From: Bartonella tribocorum CIP 105476
GTDB lineage: Bacteria > Pseudomonadota > Alphaproteobacteria > Rhizobiales > Rhizobiaceae
Direction: 5' to 3'
DNA length: 64,000 bases
NCBI RefSeq assembly: GCF_000196435.1
Contig: NC_010161.1
Location: 1,857,501 to 1,921,500 of the forward strand
The notes beneath the pieces are model-generated. The model was not told the origin of the DNA. It ran no database searches and saw nothing but the letters and a program-made list of their open reading frames with translations. Shown here one piece after another: positions 49,801 through 60,189 of this stretch (position 1 is the stretch's first letter; every line of letters begins with the position of its first letter). Both the position numbers and the translations under genes were made by a program.

Positions 49801-49824
49801 AATTACTCTATATTTCATAGGCAC

Positions 49825-52485
49825 CTAAAAACGATAACGTAAGCCTCCTGAAAAAATGGTTCCTAAAAAACCACCTTTGCTAAGACGATGCTGATAAGTT
49901 ACATCTCCATGTAATGCAAAATTTGAAGACAACTGAGCTTTCAATCCCACTCCAGTTTCTAGAGAAGAACCAAAAGCGCCTAATTGGAATTCATCTCCAA
50001 ACTGTACACGCTGTTTTCCTCCAAAACTATTGGTAAGATGAAGCTTCCCATTGAAAGAAACAATATGTCCTCCTTCAGAAGCAGCAAGCGTCTTACTTAA
50101 ACGCCCACCAACACGCATCACCCACTGACCAAGTTTTCCCATTTCAATATCAAAGCCATCGATATCAGACGCCTTATCAAAACGTAAATTTTGATAAACG
50201 ACCTGAACCTGCGGATCAAAAATAAGCCCCTTATGTCCTGTCATAAATGACTTACCGGCAATCACTGAAGCACTCAAAGGTGTTCCCTTCAATGTTGTTG
50301 TCTTGCCTCTTGCTTTTGTCTGAACATCCCCTTTAAATACTCCATAGGAAAAAAGGCCATCGATATAGAAGCCTGTATCATGCTGCATACTGCCGTATGC
50401 TGTAACAGACCATTTATCAAATGCACTTTTTTTGCTTTCTTCAACATCTTGAGGGTGTAGAGCAATCTTCCCATAGCTCCCCATTATTCCAAAGCTTAAA
50501 GTATGATGTGTATCCTCAATCGCATTGAGCAACACACTTGCCTCTAGTGCGTTATAATTCAAATTTCCACTATAACCATATTCAAGCTCGGACAGATCAG
50601 AAACATAATGATAACTTCCACCGTAACCTTGTGCAAAAAATGAAGGACTTTTACCATTTTCTTCTAAAGCCCCAGCAGTGGTACGCAATGTCTCCAGCTG
50701 TTTATTATAACTGTTCATATCCATCAAACCAACCTGAAACAAAGCATTAGGCATCAATAGATAAGTTGGAACTTGTGGAACAACAGCTTTAACGCCCTCT
50801 TCAGGATAATGAGCAGAAGTATCATGACTAGTAACAACATCATTATGATGAGCATGGACATTTAAAGAACGCGTCACACGGCGACGAGACACATCATTTT
50901 TCAACTGAGCGGTTTTCAATTGAGCAGTATGAGAAGAACGCTGAATATATTCATCTTCAAGTCGATAATCCCAAAAATCTCCACTATATCCAACACTTTT
51001 TCCTTTAGCTAATTTGTTTTCATCTTTTGCTTCTCCAAGAGAGGACGTTGGACCATAAGCACGAAGACGATATTGATAAGGTATCCCTCTTACAGTGACA
51101 TAACCAGCCGCCAGTTTAAAAGAATCTTCCGCTGCTTTTCCATAAACCTGAATAATTGAAACGCTTTTATTATCTCCTTGCGTATCTTTATCTTTTTTAC
51201 CACCCCTTTCCTTCCTCCTTGGATTTACTGAGTTCTCTACGAGGTATATTTTAGTTTTTCCATGGATATCACCGTAGATCATAAGTCGATCAGTTTTTAC
51301 CTTTTTTCTTTTACCATTTGCCGCAAGAGATGCATTAAAAAAAAGGCGTGCATCATTCGCAACGTAAGCATATTCTAAGCCATGATCATCATCCAATCTT
51401 CCAATGCGAAGTGTATGATAATAACCATCTCTTGGTTTTTGAAAAACAATAGAACTATCAATAACCCTTACAAAGGAAACAGATGAAGCACGCCACTTAT
51501 TACTCTCTCTTCGCATCACTGTCCATTGTGATTGATTAGATAATTCAACTTCAGCATAAGAGCCTTTCTCAACATGCACTCCCCCTATAAAAAAAGAAGC
51601 GTCAGCTTCAACGGCCACATGCGAATTAGCCTTAACATCTAAGAACTGATTAGCGAAGATACGTGATCCTTCTAACGCGGTAATATAAGGAAATCTTTTG
51701 ACTCCATCGATATAAATAGCTGTATCACTAGAAACTTTAAAGTTAGTCTTCCTGAGCTGAATCCCCCCCAATGCCGCCACCATCTCTCCTTCTATATATC
51801 CCTCTTGTGAGGGATTTAAATAAAGCCCTCGAGTTTCACGTCCATTAAGAGCAATATCTGAATTCTTTAAAATAACGCCAGAATAACGCCAATCCCATAA
51901 ACCATATAAATGTTTACCATCCAATACGCCATATCGAGTCGCACCACCAGGAATGAAAACGCCCTCCATGCTCTCCATAACGAGACCATAGATATTTGAA
52001 ACATTAACCTTACCATCCTTAGCAAGAAGGGAGGCGCCTTGCTTTATACCCAAAGTAGCTTGATTAAAACCATAATCATAAGCACTTATATTTTCATCAT
52101 TGACCGCATTCTTGCCACTCCCAGTAATGGAAATGTTATCCAAAACAATCTTCATCTTTTCTTGTATAAATACCTCTGATGGAATTATACCAGTGTTTTT
52201 TAACTCTAAAGCTCCCTGAATCCCAAAACACTCTTTTTCTTCCATCTTAATGTTTATCTGATAAAACTTTTTTACATTCGTCACCCCAGAAAAATCGCTA
52301 TCAGCAATATCTAAACGAGTACTATTCGCACCACTAGGCTTCCCAAGAACATCAGATGAATAGGACTTTAAAAGAGAGCGACACGAAGACTTCTCCTGTG
52401 CATTCACCTCTATATTATGCACAAAGAACAAAACAGGCGTTGTAAAAGCACATAAACATACATGACGTTTTAATACTTTAATCAT
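49825..52485 (-). CDS. Autotransporter 3 (type Va, Iba-like, short form)
   Basis: An 886-residue autotransporter with signal peptide MIKVLKRHVCLCAFTTPVLF ending IEVNA. Unlike its neighbours the mature start (KSSCRSLLKSYSSD) lacks the C-x-DG-x-x-H motif. The passenger has the same style (LEGSRIFANQFLDVKANSHV) and ends in SGDFWDYRLE. The linker is short and basic (VSRRRVTRSLNVHAHHNDVV), not Pro-rich. The barrel begins near VVPQVPTYLLMPNALFQVGL and ends LRYRF. It has AGAGGAAAT before the ATG and a TTTACA promoter-like element upstream. Confidence 0.9.
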   Translation of the reverse strand: MIKVLKRHVCLCAFTTPVLFFVHNIEVNAQEKSSCRSLLKSYSSDVLGKPSGANSTRLDIADSDFSGVTNVKKFYQINIKMEEKECFGIQGALELKNTGIIPSEVFIQEKMKIVLDNISITGSGKNAVNDENISAYDYGFNQATLGIKQGASLLAKDGKVNVSNIYGLVMESMEGVFIPGGATRYGVLDGKHLYGLWDWRYSGVILKNSDIALNGRETRGLYLNPSQEGYIEGEMVAALGGIQLRKTNFKVSSDTAIYIDGVKRFPYITALEGSRIFANQFLDVKANSHVAVEADASFFIGGVHVEKGSYAEVELSNQSQWTVMRRESNKWRASSVSFVRVIDSSIVFQKPRDGYYHTLRIGRLDDDHGLEYAYVANDARLFFNASLAANGKRKKVKTDRLMIYGDIHGKTKIYLVENSVNPRRKERGGKKDKDTQGDNKSVSIIQVYGKAAEDSFKLAAGYVTVRGIPYQYRLRAYGPTSSLGEAKDENKLAKGKSVGYSGDFWDYRLEDEYIQRSSHTAQLKTAQLKNDVSRRRVTRSLNVHAHHNDVVTSHDTSAHYPEEGVKAVVPQVPTYLLMPNALFQVGLMDMNSYNKQLETLRTTAGALEENGKSPSFFAQGYGGSYHYVSDLSELEYGYSGNLNYNALEASVLLNAIEDTHHTLSFGIMGSYGKIALHPQDVEESKKSAFDKWSVTAYGSMQHDTGFYIDGLFSYGVFKGDVQTKARGKTTTLKGTPLSASVIAGKSFMTGHKGLIFDPQVQVVYQNLRFDKASDIDGFDIEMGKLGQWVMRVGGRLSKTLAASEGGHIVSFNGKLHLTNSFGGKQRVQFGDEFQLGAFGSSLETGVGLKAQLSSNFALHGDVTYQHRLSKGGFLGTIFSGGLRYRF

Positions 52486-52571
52486 AATTTCCTCTAAATT
52501 CTCTTTATTTCATCTTTATCGAAAACCTAAAAGACATATCGGGCACGGTGTTATTATTATTATGTGCCGCC

Positions 52572-52600
52572 CACATAATTCGTTTTGTATTATATGTAAA
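52572..52600 (-). promoter_or_regulatory. Promoter-like element upstream of autotransporter 3
   Basis: TTTACA (52600-52595), 17-base spacer, TATGTG (52577-52572); an ATAATAATAATAAC triplet run follows. About 90 bases before the start codon. The -10 is weak. Confidence 0.4.
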
Positions 52601-52679
52601 GTTAAAATCAGAAAAGAAACACAATAAAGTTACATTTTGTTCTTATAATTTTCACAAAAGAAGCATTAAGAAAACACAA

Positions 52680-55600
52680 TTAAAAATGATAGCTTAATCC
52701 ACCAGAAAAATGCGTTCCAGAAAAGCCATCTTTCGTAAATTTATGCTTATAAATCAGATCGCTATGAAAAGTAATTTTTTGCGATAGTTGTGAATAAACA
52801 CCAAATCCAGCTTCTAAAGAAGAACCAAAAGAACCAAGCTGGAAAGCATCTTTAAAATACACAAATTGTTTATCATCAAAATTACGAACAAAATGAAGCG
52901 TCCCATAGAAGGAGAGAACTTGTGCCTCTTTCGTAAATGTCAGTGTTTTGGTTAAATGTCCCCCAATACGCACCCCCCAATGATCTGGTCTTTGCATATC
53001 AATCTTAAAATTATCAATATCACGCGTGTTATGAAACTGAAGATTTTGATAAACAAACTGGACCTGTGGTTCAAAAATAAAACATCGGCAGCCTATCATA
53101 AATGTTTTACCAGCCGTTAAGGAAAAACTTAAGGGCTTGCCTCTTAATGCAGCCGTTTTACCTCGCTCACGTGTAAGAACATTGCCATTAAACAAACCAT
53201 AAGAGAAGAGACCATCCATATAAAGACCCGTATCATGCTGCATACTCCCATAGGCTGTAATGGACCATTTATCAAAGATACTTTCTTGACGTTGTTTCAC
53301 CTCTCGAGGACGCAAAGAAAGTTTGCCATAATTTCCCATAATTCCAAAGGATGTTGTACTGTATGCATTTTCGATTTTCTTGAGTAAAATACCTGCCTCT
53401 AGTGCATTATAATCGAGGTCGCTTCCATATCTATATTCAAATGCAGACAAATTTGAAGTATAACGGTGATGTCCACCGTAACCGCGCAAAAACAAAGCGG
53501 GATTTTCATTAGTTTTTAATGACTGACGAGAAAAAGTTCGCAGTATTTGCAACTGCTTATTTTGATTACTGATATCCATTAATCCAGCATAAAATAAGGT
53601 ATTTGGTACAAGAATATAAGTCAGAATCTGTGGAACAACAACCCTCGTATTTAGCTCAAAATGAGAAAAAAACTCAGAAACAGAGGGGGTAACAGAAGAA
53701 ACAGACGCAGGTGACACAACAACAGAAGGGGTGGGAGGAACAGATGGAGAAACAGGTGAACCAGACGCAAGCGGCACAACAACAGAAGGGGTGGGTGAAA
53801 CAGATGGTGGAACAGGTGAACCAGATGCAAGCGGCACAACAACAGAAGGGGTGGGTGAAACAGATGGTGGAACAGGTGAACCAGATGCAAGCGGCACAAC
53901 AACAGAAGAGGTGGGTGAAGCAGATGGTGGAACAGGTGAACCAGATGCAAGTGGCACAACAACAGAAGGGGTGGATGAAGCAGATGGTGGAACAGGTGAA
54001 CCAGATGCAGAGGGAGAAATAACAGAAGGAGTGGAAGGAACAGATGGCGGTATAGGTGAACCAGATGCAGGAGGAGAAACAGGAGGATGATTTGGAACCT
54101 CTAATACAAAAACATCAGATGTATCAGATGTGGTCGTAAGATGGGAATCCTTATCAGGAGAATCTACAGGAAAAGAAAAACTTGGCTTCTGAGTTTTTTT
54201 CTGAGAATTAGAATCGATAATCTTCTCTTCATCTCCAGTAGTATTAGGATGAGTTTTCGGCACAGAGGGAATATCATTAGAAGCAGGAGGAACAACGGAT
54301 TCAACCACTGGAACAATTTTTGTGGAATCGAGAGAGGAAGAATCAACGAATTTACTTTCAAGACGGAAATCCCAAAATGTTCCAGCGTTTTTAAGCACTC
54401 TTTGATTGGAAGCTGCCACCCCTAAAGCAGAACTTGGACCATAACTCTTTAGATGATACTGATAGGGGGAGTCTTCAAGTGTGACATACCCCCCCTTTAA
54501 CTGAAAAGAATCTTCAGTCGCTTGTCCATAAACCTGAACAATGGAAATCCCCTGATCATTACCGCCCTCTCCCGTCAATGCCCCTGGGCTTCCAGGAACC
54601 TTATAAATATGGACTGTTGTTTTTCCGTCAAGATCCCCATTGATTAAAAGTCGATCAGTTTTTTGCTTCTCAAGCTCTCCCCCTTTATCCAAATATGCAT
54701 TAAGATAAAGATTCACATTACCGTGCGCTTTATAGACAGTCCCTGTTCCTTTTCCTATGAGAAGTGTCTGATAACCATTTGTTGTGCTAGACTTTAATTC
54801 TTCAAAAATGAGAGAACTATCAGAAAGTTCGACCACTGAAAGAGAAGAAGTATCTTTTAATCTAGAACCAGACACATTAGAGTTTTGTAATTTTTCATAT
54901 TTTGGTCGCGCTAAAATCCACTTTGAACCATTTTTTAACACGATCTTGGCTGTAGAACTTTCATCAACATATGCGCTTCCTACAAGGATAGAAGCATCAG
55001 CCTCAATCTTGACATTGGAATTTTCAACAGCTTTCAGCAGTGAATCACCAGCAACTGTTGAATGTTGTAAGAGTTTAACAGAACTTTCAAATTTGCGGCT
55101 ATAAATAGCCGTACTTTCTGGAGCCATAACGGTTGTCTTAGTTAAATGGACAGCCCCTTTTCCTGGTATAATTGTTTTTGTCCCCTCCAAAACAGCTTCC
55201 CAAAAAAAGTGCATACCATGAAATGCCTTCCCTCTCACAAAAACATTGGAATGTTTAATATAAGCAGTAGCATTATTATTCCCTTGCAACACAATGCCAT
55301 GAGCAGCGTTAACATTAACGTTTCCCTTCTGGAAATGAATCATGCCTTTCCCCTGAAGCATACTAAAAGCAGAACCTTCACGATGATTATCTGTATTTGT
55401 CCCTTGTTTCCCCTTTCCGGTAATAGAAACACCCTCTAAATTAATTTCTCCATCTCCTCCTGTTTGAACGCCAATACCATCAGCAAAGTCAATCTTTCCT
55501 CCTTTCATATGCATTTTTGCACCATTATGACTCAAAAGACCGATCGCATCAGAAGGTATCTTAATCTCTGTTTTGGTCAAAGAAACCAATGATTTTTCAC

Positions 55601-56054
55601 CCGCAACACTAATCCCTATTCTAGTTGCTTTAATCACCCCATCCTGCATTTCAAAAGCCCCATCCTCGTCAATATCCGCCCCTATCGACACATCATTTAA
55701 CATGGAATAAAAGAGAGCAACGCCTCCCCCTTTTGAGGCTTTCACAGCTGTTGTCCAAGCGCCTTTTTCGGAATGGCCATTGGTATTTGAAACACCGTTA
55801 ATGATTATCGCCGTTCCTTCAATGAGTGTATTTTCCTCTGATGCCTCTAAGGCAGCATCAGAACTTTCACCCGTGAGTTGATAAGTTTTCTGAGAAATTT
55901 CATGGGTTTGACCATCGTTACAGTGATAGAATGAAACACTTTCGTCACATGAATATTGCTTCTTCTGAGAAAAAACTTCACCAGCATCAGCATTGTGTAC
56001 AAAGAAAAAAATAACCGTTGTAAAACGCCATAAAGAGAGATGATTTTTGAACAT
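52680..56054 (-). CDS. Autotransporter 4 (type Va, Iba-like)
   Basis: An 1124-residue autotransporter. Signal peptide MFKNHLSLWRFTTVIFFFVH ending NADAG; N-terminal motif FYHCNDGQTHEISQKTYQL. The beta-helix-like passenger ends in AGTFWDFRLE. A long Pro/Ser linker follows with six 20-residue repeats (PVPPSVSPTPSVVVPLASGS type) encoded by 60-bp units. The barrel begins near VVPQILTYILVPNTLFYAGL and ends LSYHF. The barrel is divergent from those of autotransporters 1 and 2. TTTACA lies upstream with an AT-rich -10. Confidence 0.9.
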   Translation of the reverse strand: MFKNHLSLWRFTTVIFFFVHNADAGEVFSQKKQYSCDESVSFYHCNDGQTHEISQKTYQLTGESSDAALEASEENTLIEGTAIIINGVSNTNGHSEKGAWTTAVKASKGGGVALFYSMLNDVSIGADIDEDGAFEMQDGVIKATRIGISVAGEKSLVSLTKTEIKIPSDAIGLLSHNGAKMHMKGGKIDFADGIGVQTGGDGEINLEGVSITGKGKQGTNTDNHREGSAFSMLQGKGMIHFQKGNVNVNAAHGIVLQGNNNATAYIKHSNVFVRGKAFHGMHFFWEAVLEGTKTIIPGKGAVHLTKTTVMAPESTAIYSRKFESSVKLLQHSTVAGDSLLKAVENSNVKIEADASILVGSAYVDESSTAKIVLKNGSKWILARPKYEKLQNSNVSGSRLKDTSSLSVVELSDSSLIFEELKSSTTNGYQTLLIGKGTGTVYKAHGNVNLYLNAYLDKGGELEKQKTDRLLINGDLDGKTTVHIYKVPGSPGALTGEGGNDQGISIVQVYGQATEDSFQLKGGYVTLEDSPYQYHLKSYGPSSALGVAASNQRVLKNAGTFWDFRLESKFVDSSSLDSTKIVPVVESVVPPASNDIPSVPKTHPNTTGDEEKIIDSNSQKKTQKPSFSFPVDSPDKDSHLTTTSDTSDVFVLEVPNHPPVSPPASGSPIPPSVPSTPSVISPSASGSPVPPSASSTPSVVVPLASGSPVPPSASPTSSVVVPLASGSPVPPSVSPTPSVVVPLASGSPVPPSVSPTPSVVVPLASGSPVSPSVPPTPSVVVSPASVSSVTPSVSEFFSHFELNTRVVVPQILTYILVPNTLFYAGLMDISNQNKQLQILRTFSRQSLKTNENPALFLRGYGGHHRYTSNLSAFEYRYGSDLDYNALEAGILLKKIENAYSTTSFGIMGNYGKLSLRPREVKQRQESIFDKWSITAYGSMQHDTGLYMDGLFSYGLFNGNVLTRERGKTAALRGKPLSFSLTAGKTFMIGCRCFIFEPQVQFVYQNLQFHNTRDIDNFKIDMQRPDHWGVRIGGHLTKTLTFTKEAQVLSFYGTLHFVRNFDDKQFVYFKDAFQLGSFGSSLEAGFGVYSQLSQKITFHSDLIYKHKFTKDGFSGTHFSGGLSYHF
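53694..54075 (-). repeat. 60-bp tandem repeats in the autotransporter 4 linker
   Basis: Six units of exactly 60 bp, easily seen as CAGATGGTGGAACAGGTGAA recurring every 60 bases on the plus strand. The three central units are nearly identical. Two antisense open frames across this area are products of the repeat. Confidence 0.9.
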
Positions 56055-56156
56055 AATTTTCTACAAACTTTCTTCCCCTTCTCTAAAAACAAAAAAACAC
56101 GCATTCTATTGAACAACTTTGATTTTGCGTGATAATTTAAAAAATACATTTTGTAT

Positions 56157-56186
56157 TTTATATATCCACGATGCTTCTTATGTAAA
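56157..56186 (-). promoter_or_regulatory. Promoter-like element upstream of autotransporter 4
   Basis: TTTACA (56186-56181) and TATAAA (56162-56157) with an 18-base spacer, about 105 bases before the start codon. Confidence 0.5.
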
Positions 56187-56239
56187 GCCAGAATCTAAAA
56201 AATCACAATTTTAAATTGTATTTTCTTTTAAAGACGCGT

Positions 56240-56800
56240 AAAAATAGATGTAATAAATCCCCCACATGCATCAAAGCAGTGATTTCAAGAGAATTTTTAA
56301 AATTACACAAAAGAGAGATGACACCTTGCCTCACGCTTTTGTATTTATCGCGTTCTTTAATAGAATGATAATCATCATGAAAAACAAAACTCACCAAACA
56401 GAATATAGGTATGTTGCCAATTCACGTACTTGTTTTAAAAGCACGCTTCTCAGCGCATCGAAGCCCATTTCGCAATGGCATCCGTGAGTGGTATAATGGT
56501 AATAAATTCATTGAGCATCCCATCTTTACGCTTATAAATAAGTAAGCCGATACCATCACCTACTTTGCCACTCCTAGAATGTTGCAACAACCCTTAGCTC
56601 TTGAGATGGTTCATAAGAGATATTTTCTCTCCTTTCTTGTCCAGTTTTTATCCACACACTTCTCCCCACTTATAACCTAGAGACAAACGGTTTTGATCGA
56701 TTCAACGTGAAACAAATTTGAAATGAAACAACCCCATGATATTCGCATTTTTCATTCAAAATAAAAGACAACGACTATTATATAAATCAGTATCTTACAT
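56240..56800 (-). pseudogene. Decayed integrase leader and N-terminus
   Basis: Minus-strand relic between autotransporters 4 and 5. It reads, 5' to 3', leader (GATTTATATAATAG side, then GATCGATTCAACGTG reversed), a worn GKVGDGIGLLIYKRKDG, and then HSIKERDKYKSVRQ and NFKNSLEITAL, matching IKERNKQKREAM and LKDIALDAF of the parent. Confidence 0.7.
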
Positions 56801-56934
56801 AGAGGAAGATACAGTATAAAAAGCAAAAATAGAAAACCAGAAAGCTTTATCTCGTTTCTAAAAAGAAACAAATTTACTCATGCAAAAAACATTCTTTTAA
56901 AAATTTGTTTTTAAAATTGCAAACCAAACAATAA

Positions 56935-56967
56935 AAAACCACAAGCGATGCTTGTGGTTTTGCTTGT
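56935..56967 (-). terminator. Terminator after autotransporter 5
   Basis: AAAACCACAAGC-ATC-GCTTGTGGTTTT on the minus strand, followed by further T. A 12-bp perfect stem 38 bases past the stop. It can work in both directions. Confidence 0.85.
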
Positions 56968-56998
56968 GTTTTTTTAATTTCCTCCAAAGGCAATCATC

Positions 56999-59683
56999 CT
57001 AAAAACGATAGCGCAATCCACCAGAAAAACTGATTCCAGAAAAACCACCTTTGCTCAACTTATGCTGATAAACCAAATCACCATGAAACGCGAATTTTTG
57101 AGACAAACGGGCATTAAGACCCAATCCAGCTTCTAGAGAAGAACCAAAAGCTCCTAATTGGAAAGAATCTTTAAAGCGCACAGATCTCTCTTTGCCAAAA
57201 TCATGAGCAAAGTGAACCTTCCCATAGAAAGAAACATCACGATCCTTTTCAGGTGCAGCAAGAGTCTTCGTCAAACGGCCACCAATACGCACCATCCATT
57301 GATCAAACTTATCCATCTCGATATTAAAATTATCAATATCACGGGTCTCATTAAACTGAAGATATTGATAGACAACCTGAGCTTGTGGATTAAAAACAAC
57401 GCCTTCATATCCTGTGGTAATTTTCTGACCACTCATCAAGGAAAGACTTAGGGGATTACCCTTCAATGTTGCTGTCTTACCCCGTATTGGAGTAAGAACA
57501 TCACCCTTGAACAGACCATAAGATAAAAGACCATCAATATAGAAACCTGTATCATGCTGCATACTGCCATAGACTGTAGCCGTCCATTTATCAAATGCAC
57601 TTTTTTGACTTTGTTCAACATCTTTAGGCTGTAGAGAAAGCTTTCCATAGGACCCCATAACCCCAAAGGATATGACACTCTCAACATTTTCAATTTTTTG
57701 AAGCAAAACACCTGCCTCTAGTGCATAGTACCCTAGATCTCCTCCATAGCCATATTCAAGTGCGGATAAATCTGAAGCATATCGATAATTCCCCCCATAA
57801 CCACGCAAAAATGAAGCAGGATTTTCAGGAATTTCCAACATTCCACGAGGATTAGCACGCTGTGTCTCCAACTGCTTGTTTTGATTACTGATATCCATCA
57901 AACCAGCCTGGAGCAAACTATTGGGCAAAAGCAAATAAGTTGGAACTTGCGGAACAACAACCTTAACGCCTTGCCTAGAATGACGCTCACCACCTAAACC
58001 AAATTTAGAACCCTGAGTTAGCCTAAATGTAGTATTGGAATCAATAGATCCATTTTCGAGGCGGAAATCCCAAAAATCTCCTTCACCTTCGACTAATCTT
58101 TGAGACGCGCTCGCTCTTCCTAATTCAGAGCTTGGACCATAAGCATGGAGCCTATATTGATAAGGTAGACCATCCAATGCAATATAATCACCATCCAGCA
58201 AGAAAGAATCTTTCTCTGCCCTTCCAGAAACCTGAATTATTGAGATACCTTTGTCATTTCCATAACGCTCCGTACCACCTCCTGGACTTCCTGAAATAGC
58301 ACGTACATGAACCATGGTTTTTCCTTTAACATCACCATGGACTAAAAGGCGATCTGTTTTTTGATTCTGAAGAGCTCCCCCCTTATTCAAATAGGTGTTG
58401 AGATAAAGATGTGCTTTACCTCGTGCATTATAAACTTCACCTGTTCCTCTCCCAACACGAAGTGTTTGATAGCCATCAACTATGTTCGTTTCTGGTTGTT
58501 CAAAAGCAATAGAACTGTCAACAAGATGTATTAATGAAATAGATGAAACACCGATAGAATGAGGAACTTGTAAATTTTTATTTTTCGGTCGTGATAAAAT
58601 CCATTTTGAACTATCTTTCAAGCGAAATTCAGCAGAAGAGCTTTCATCAATACGTGTCCCCCCAACAAGGGTAGAAGCATCCACTGAAACCTTCACAAAA
58701 GAGCCATCCTCAACTTTCAGCAATAAATCTCCAGAAAGTTTAGAATTATCTAACAGCCGAACAACACCACCAGATTTTCTGCTATAAATAGCTGCACTAT
58801 TTGGAACCGTAAAAGAGGTTCTTGTCAAGTCAACAAGCCCTCGCACAGGTAAGTTCTTTTTCGGAAGACTTCCGAACATCTCTTTCTCACCCGTAAAAAT
58901 ATAAAAAGGATAGGGATTTTCGTGATCCTTCATTTCCTCACTTCTGTCTCCTGGTCCCTCCCAAAAACGCAGACCATAAGACCTATTACTTTCTACTGAA
59001 ACCGTAGAATCCACGATAGTTATAAACCTACCATTCCCATTGATATTATTCCCATGCATTGAAAAACCATGAGCATTGGCTAGATTCACTTTACCTTTCT
59101 CAAAATGGATAAACCCAGAACCAGACGCATGAAAAGCTAAATTTTCACTATGGTCATCTATACGCATCCCCTGACCACCTTTTTCGGTAATGGAAACACT
59201 CTTTAAAACGACCTTTCCCCAACTTCTGACTTCAACACCGATACCATTTGTAAAGTTAATCCCCCCTCTTTCTATAGTTACTTTTCCATTTTCACTTGCG
59301 ACAACCCCATACTTCCAAAAATTTTCTTTTGAACTAACAGCACTTGAAGCATCCTTAACAGTTATATCTTCCCCTACGAGAACTGTATTTTTTCCAGACG
59401 CTTGTATAGCAACAGTTTCATGCGTATTTTTATCAGTTTTTTGATACGTTTTATTGGAAAAGCCGTGGGTGTTTCCATCCTTACACCGAAAAAATGTACT
59501 ATTTATATTACATGAGAATTGGTCCGGATTATTTTGTGTCTTACCATTAACACCAGAACGAACTTGTGCTCCAGCATTACCAATAGCACCATCTTGAACC
59601 TTAGCATCGATATGATGTGTCAAAAAAAGAAGCGCTGTCGTGAAAGTATATAAGGAGAAACGATTTTTTAATAAGTTGACCAT
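56999..59683 (-). CDS. Autotransporter 5 (type Va, Iba-like, no Pro-rich linker)
   Basis: An 894-residue autotransporter. Signal peptide MVNLLKNRFSLYTFTTALLF ending HIDAK; N-terminal motif FFRCKDGNTHGFSNKTYQK. The passenger contains the family's repeated turn (SGDLLLKVEDGSFVKVSVDA) and ends EGDFWDFRLE. The linker is short (about 25 residues) and not Pro-rich. The barrel begins VVPQVPTYLLLPNSLLQAGL and ends LRYRF. It has a strong terminator and a TTTACA/TAATAA promoter-like element. Confidence 0.9.
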   Translation of the reverse strand: MVNLLKNRFSLYTFTTALLFLTHHIDAKVQDGAIGNAGAQVRSGVNGKTQNNPDQFSCNINSTFFRCKDGNTHGFSNKTYQKTDKNTHETVAIQASGKNTVLVGEDITVKDASSAVSSKENFWKYGVVASENGKVTIERGGINFTNGIGVEVRSWGKVVLKSVSITEKGGQGMRIDDHSENLAFHASGSGFIHFEKGKVNLANAHGFSMHGNNINGNGRFITIVDSTVSVESNRSYGLRFWEGPGDRSEEMKDHENPYPFYIFTGEKEMFGSLPKKNLPVRGLVDLTRTSFTVPNSAAIYSRKSGGVVRLLDNSKLSGDLLLKVEDGSFVKVSVDASTLVGGTRIDESSSAEFRLKDSSKWILSRPKNKNLQVPHSIGVSSISLIHLVDSSIAFEQPETNIVDGYQTLRVGRGTGEVYNARGKAHLYLNTYLNKGGALQNQKTDRLLVHGDVKGKTMVHVRAISGSPGGGTERYGNDKGISIIQVSGRAEKDSFLLDGDYIALDGLPYQYRLHAYGPSSELGRASASQRLVEGEGDFWDFRLENGSIDSNTTFRLTQGSKFGLGGERHSRQGVKVVVPQVPTYLLLPNSLLQAGLMDISNQNKQLETQRANPRGMLEIPENPASFLRGYGGNYRYASDLSALEYGYGGDLGYYALEAGVLLQKIENVESVISFGVMGSYGKLSLQPKDVEQSQKSAFDKWTATVYGSMQHDTGFYIDGLLSYGLFKGDVLTPIRGKTATLKGNPLSLSLMSGQKITTGYEGVVFNPQAQVVYQYLQFNETRDIDNFNIEMDKFDQWMVRIGGRLTKTLAAPEKDRDVSFYGKVHFAHDFGKERSVRFKDSFQLGAFGSSLEAGLGLNARLSQKFAFHGDLVYQHKLSKGGFSGISFSGGLRYRF

Positions 59684-59786
59684 AATTCCACCATAATTCT
59701 GCCCCCCTTATTAAGAGCAATACACAACGTATCAAAAAATTTAACCAAGAGAAAAATTTAATACGTTTTGTTTAAATGTGTTAAGA

Positions 59787-59815
59787 TTATTATTATTTTT
59801 TGTGTTTTATGTAAA
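59787..59815 (-). promoter_or_regulatory. Promoter-like element upstream of autotransporter 5
   Basis: TTTACA (59815-59810), 17-base spacer, TAATAA (59792-59787); about 105 bases before the start codon. Confidence 0.5.
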
Positions 59816-59829
59816 CATGGAATTAAAAA

Positions 59830-60189
59830 TTTACTAAAAAATACTCCCCTGAATCTGTCATTTTTACAAAGAATTTTTCAAAATAGAACTGAAAAATGAG
59901 AAACAATCATCTCTAAAATTGTTATTCAAAAACAGCATTAGAGGTTTACATGCATTTAAAATACCTACTTTAACGACTGCCTAATCAATCCCCAGAACAG
60001 GTACATTCAATAATTTCGATAAATATTGTATTGAAAAGATGGGCACTCTGTAAGAAAATAAAATATATGTCTAAATTGGAAAGCAAGGGGGATATATATC
60101 TGTTTTTAGGTAATCTTTATGGAAATTAGCTTCATTTAGAAAGAATAGGAACGTGTAAAAGTCAAAAGAAATTCCTATTTTTATCAACT
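59830..60189. other. Spacer upstream of the autotransporter 5 promoter
   Basis: About 360 bases with no supported gene. Confidence 0.45.

Noticed and set aside
53711..54090. Two plus-strand open frames with Gln/Gly-rich repetitive proteins.
   Set aside because: They are antisense products of the 60-bp repeat, whose length is a multiple of three and keeps all frames open.
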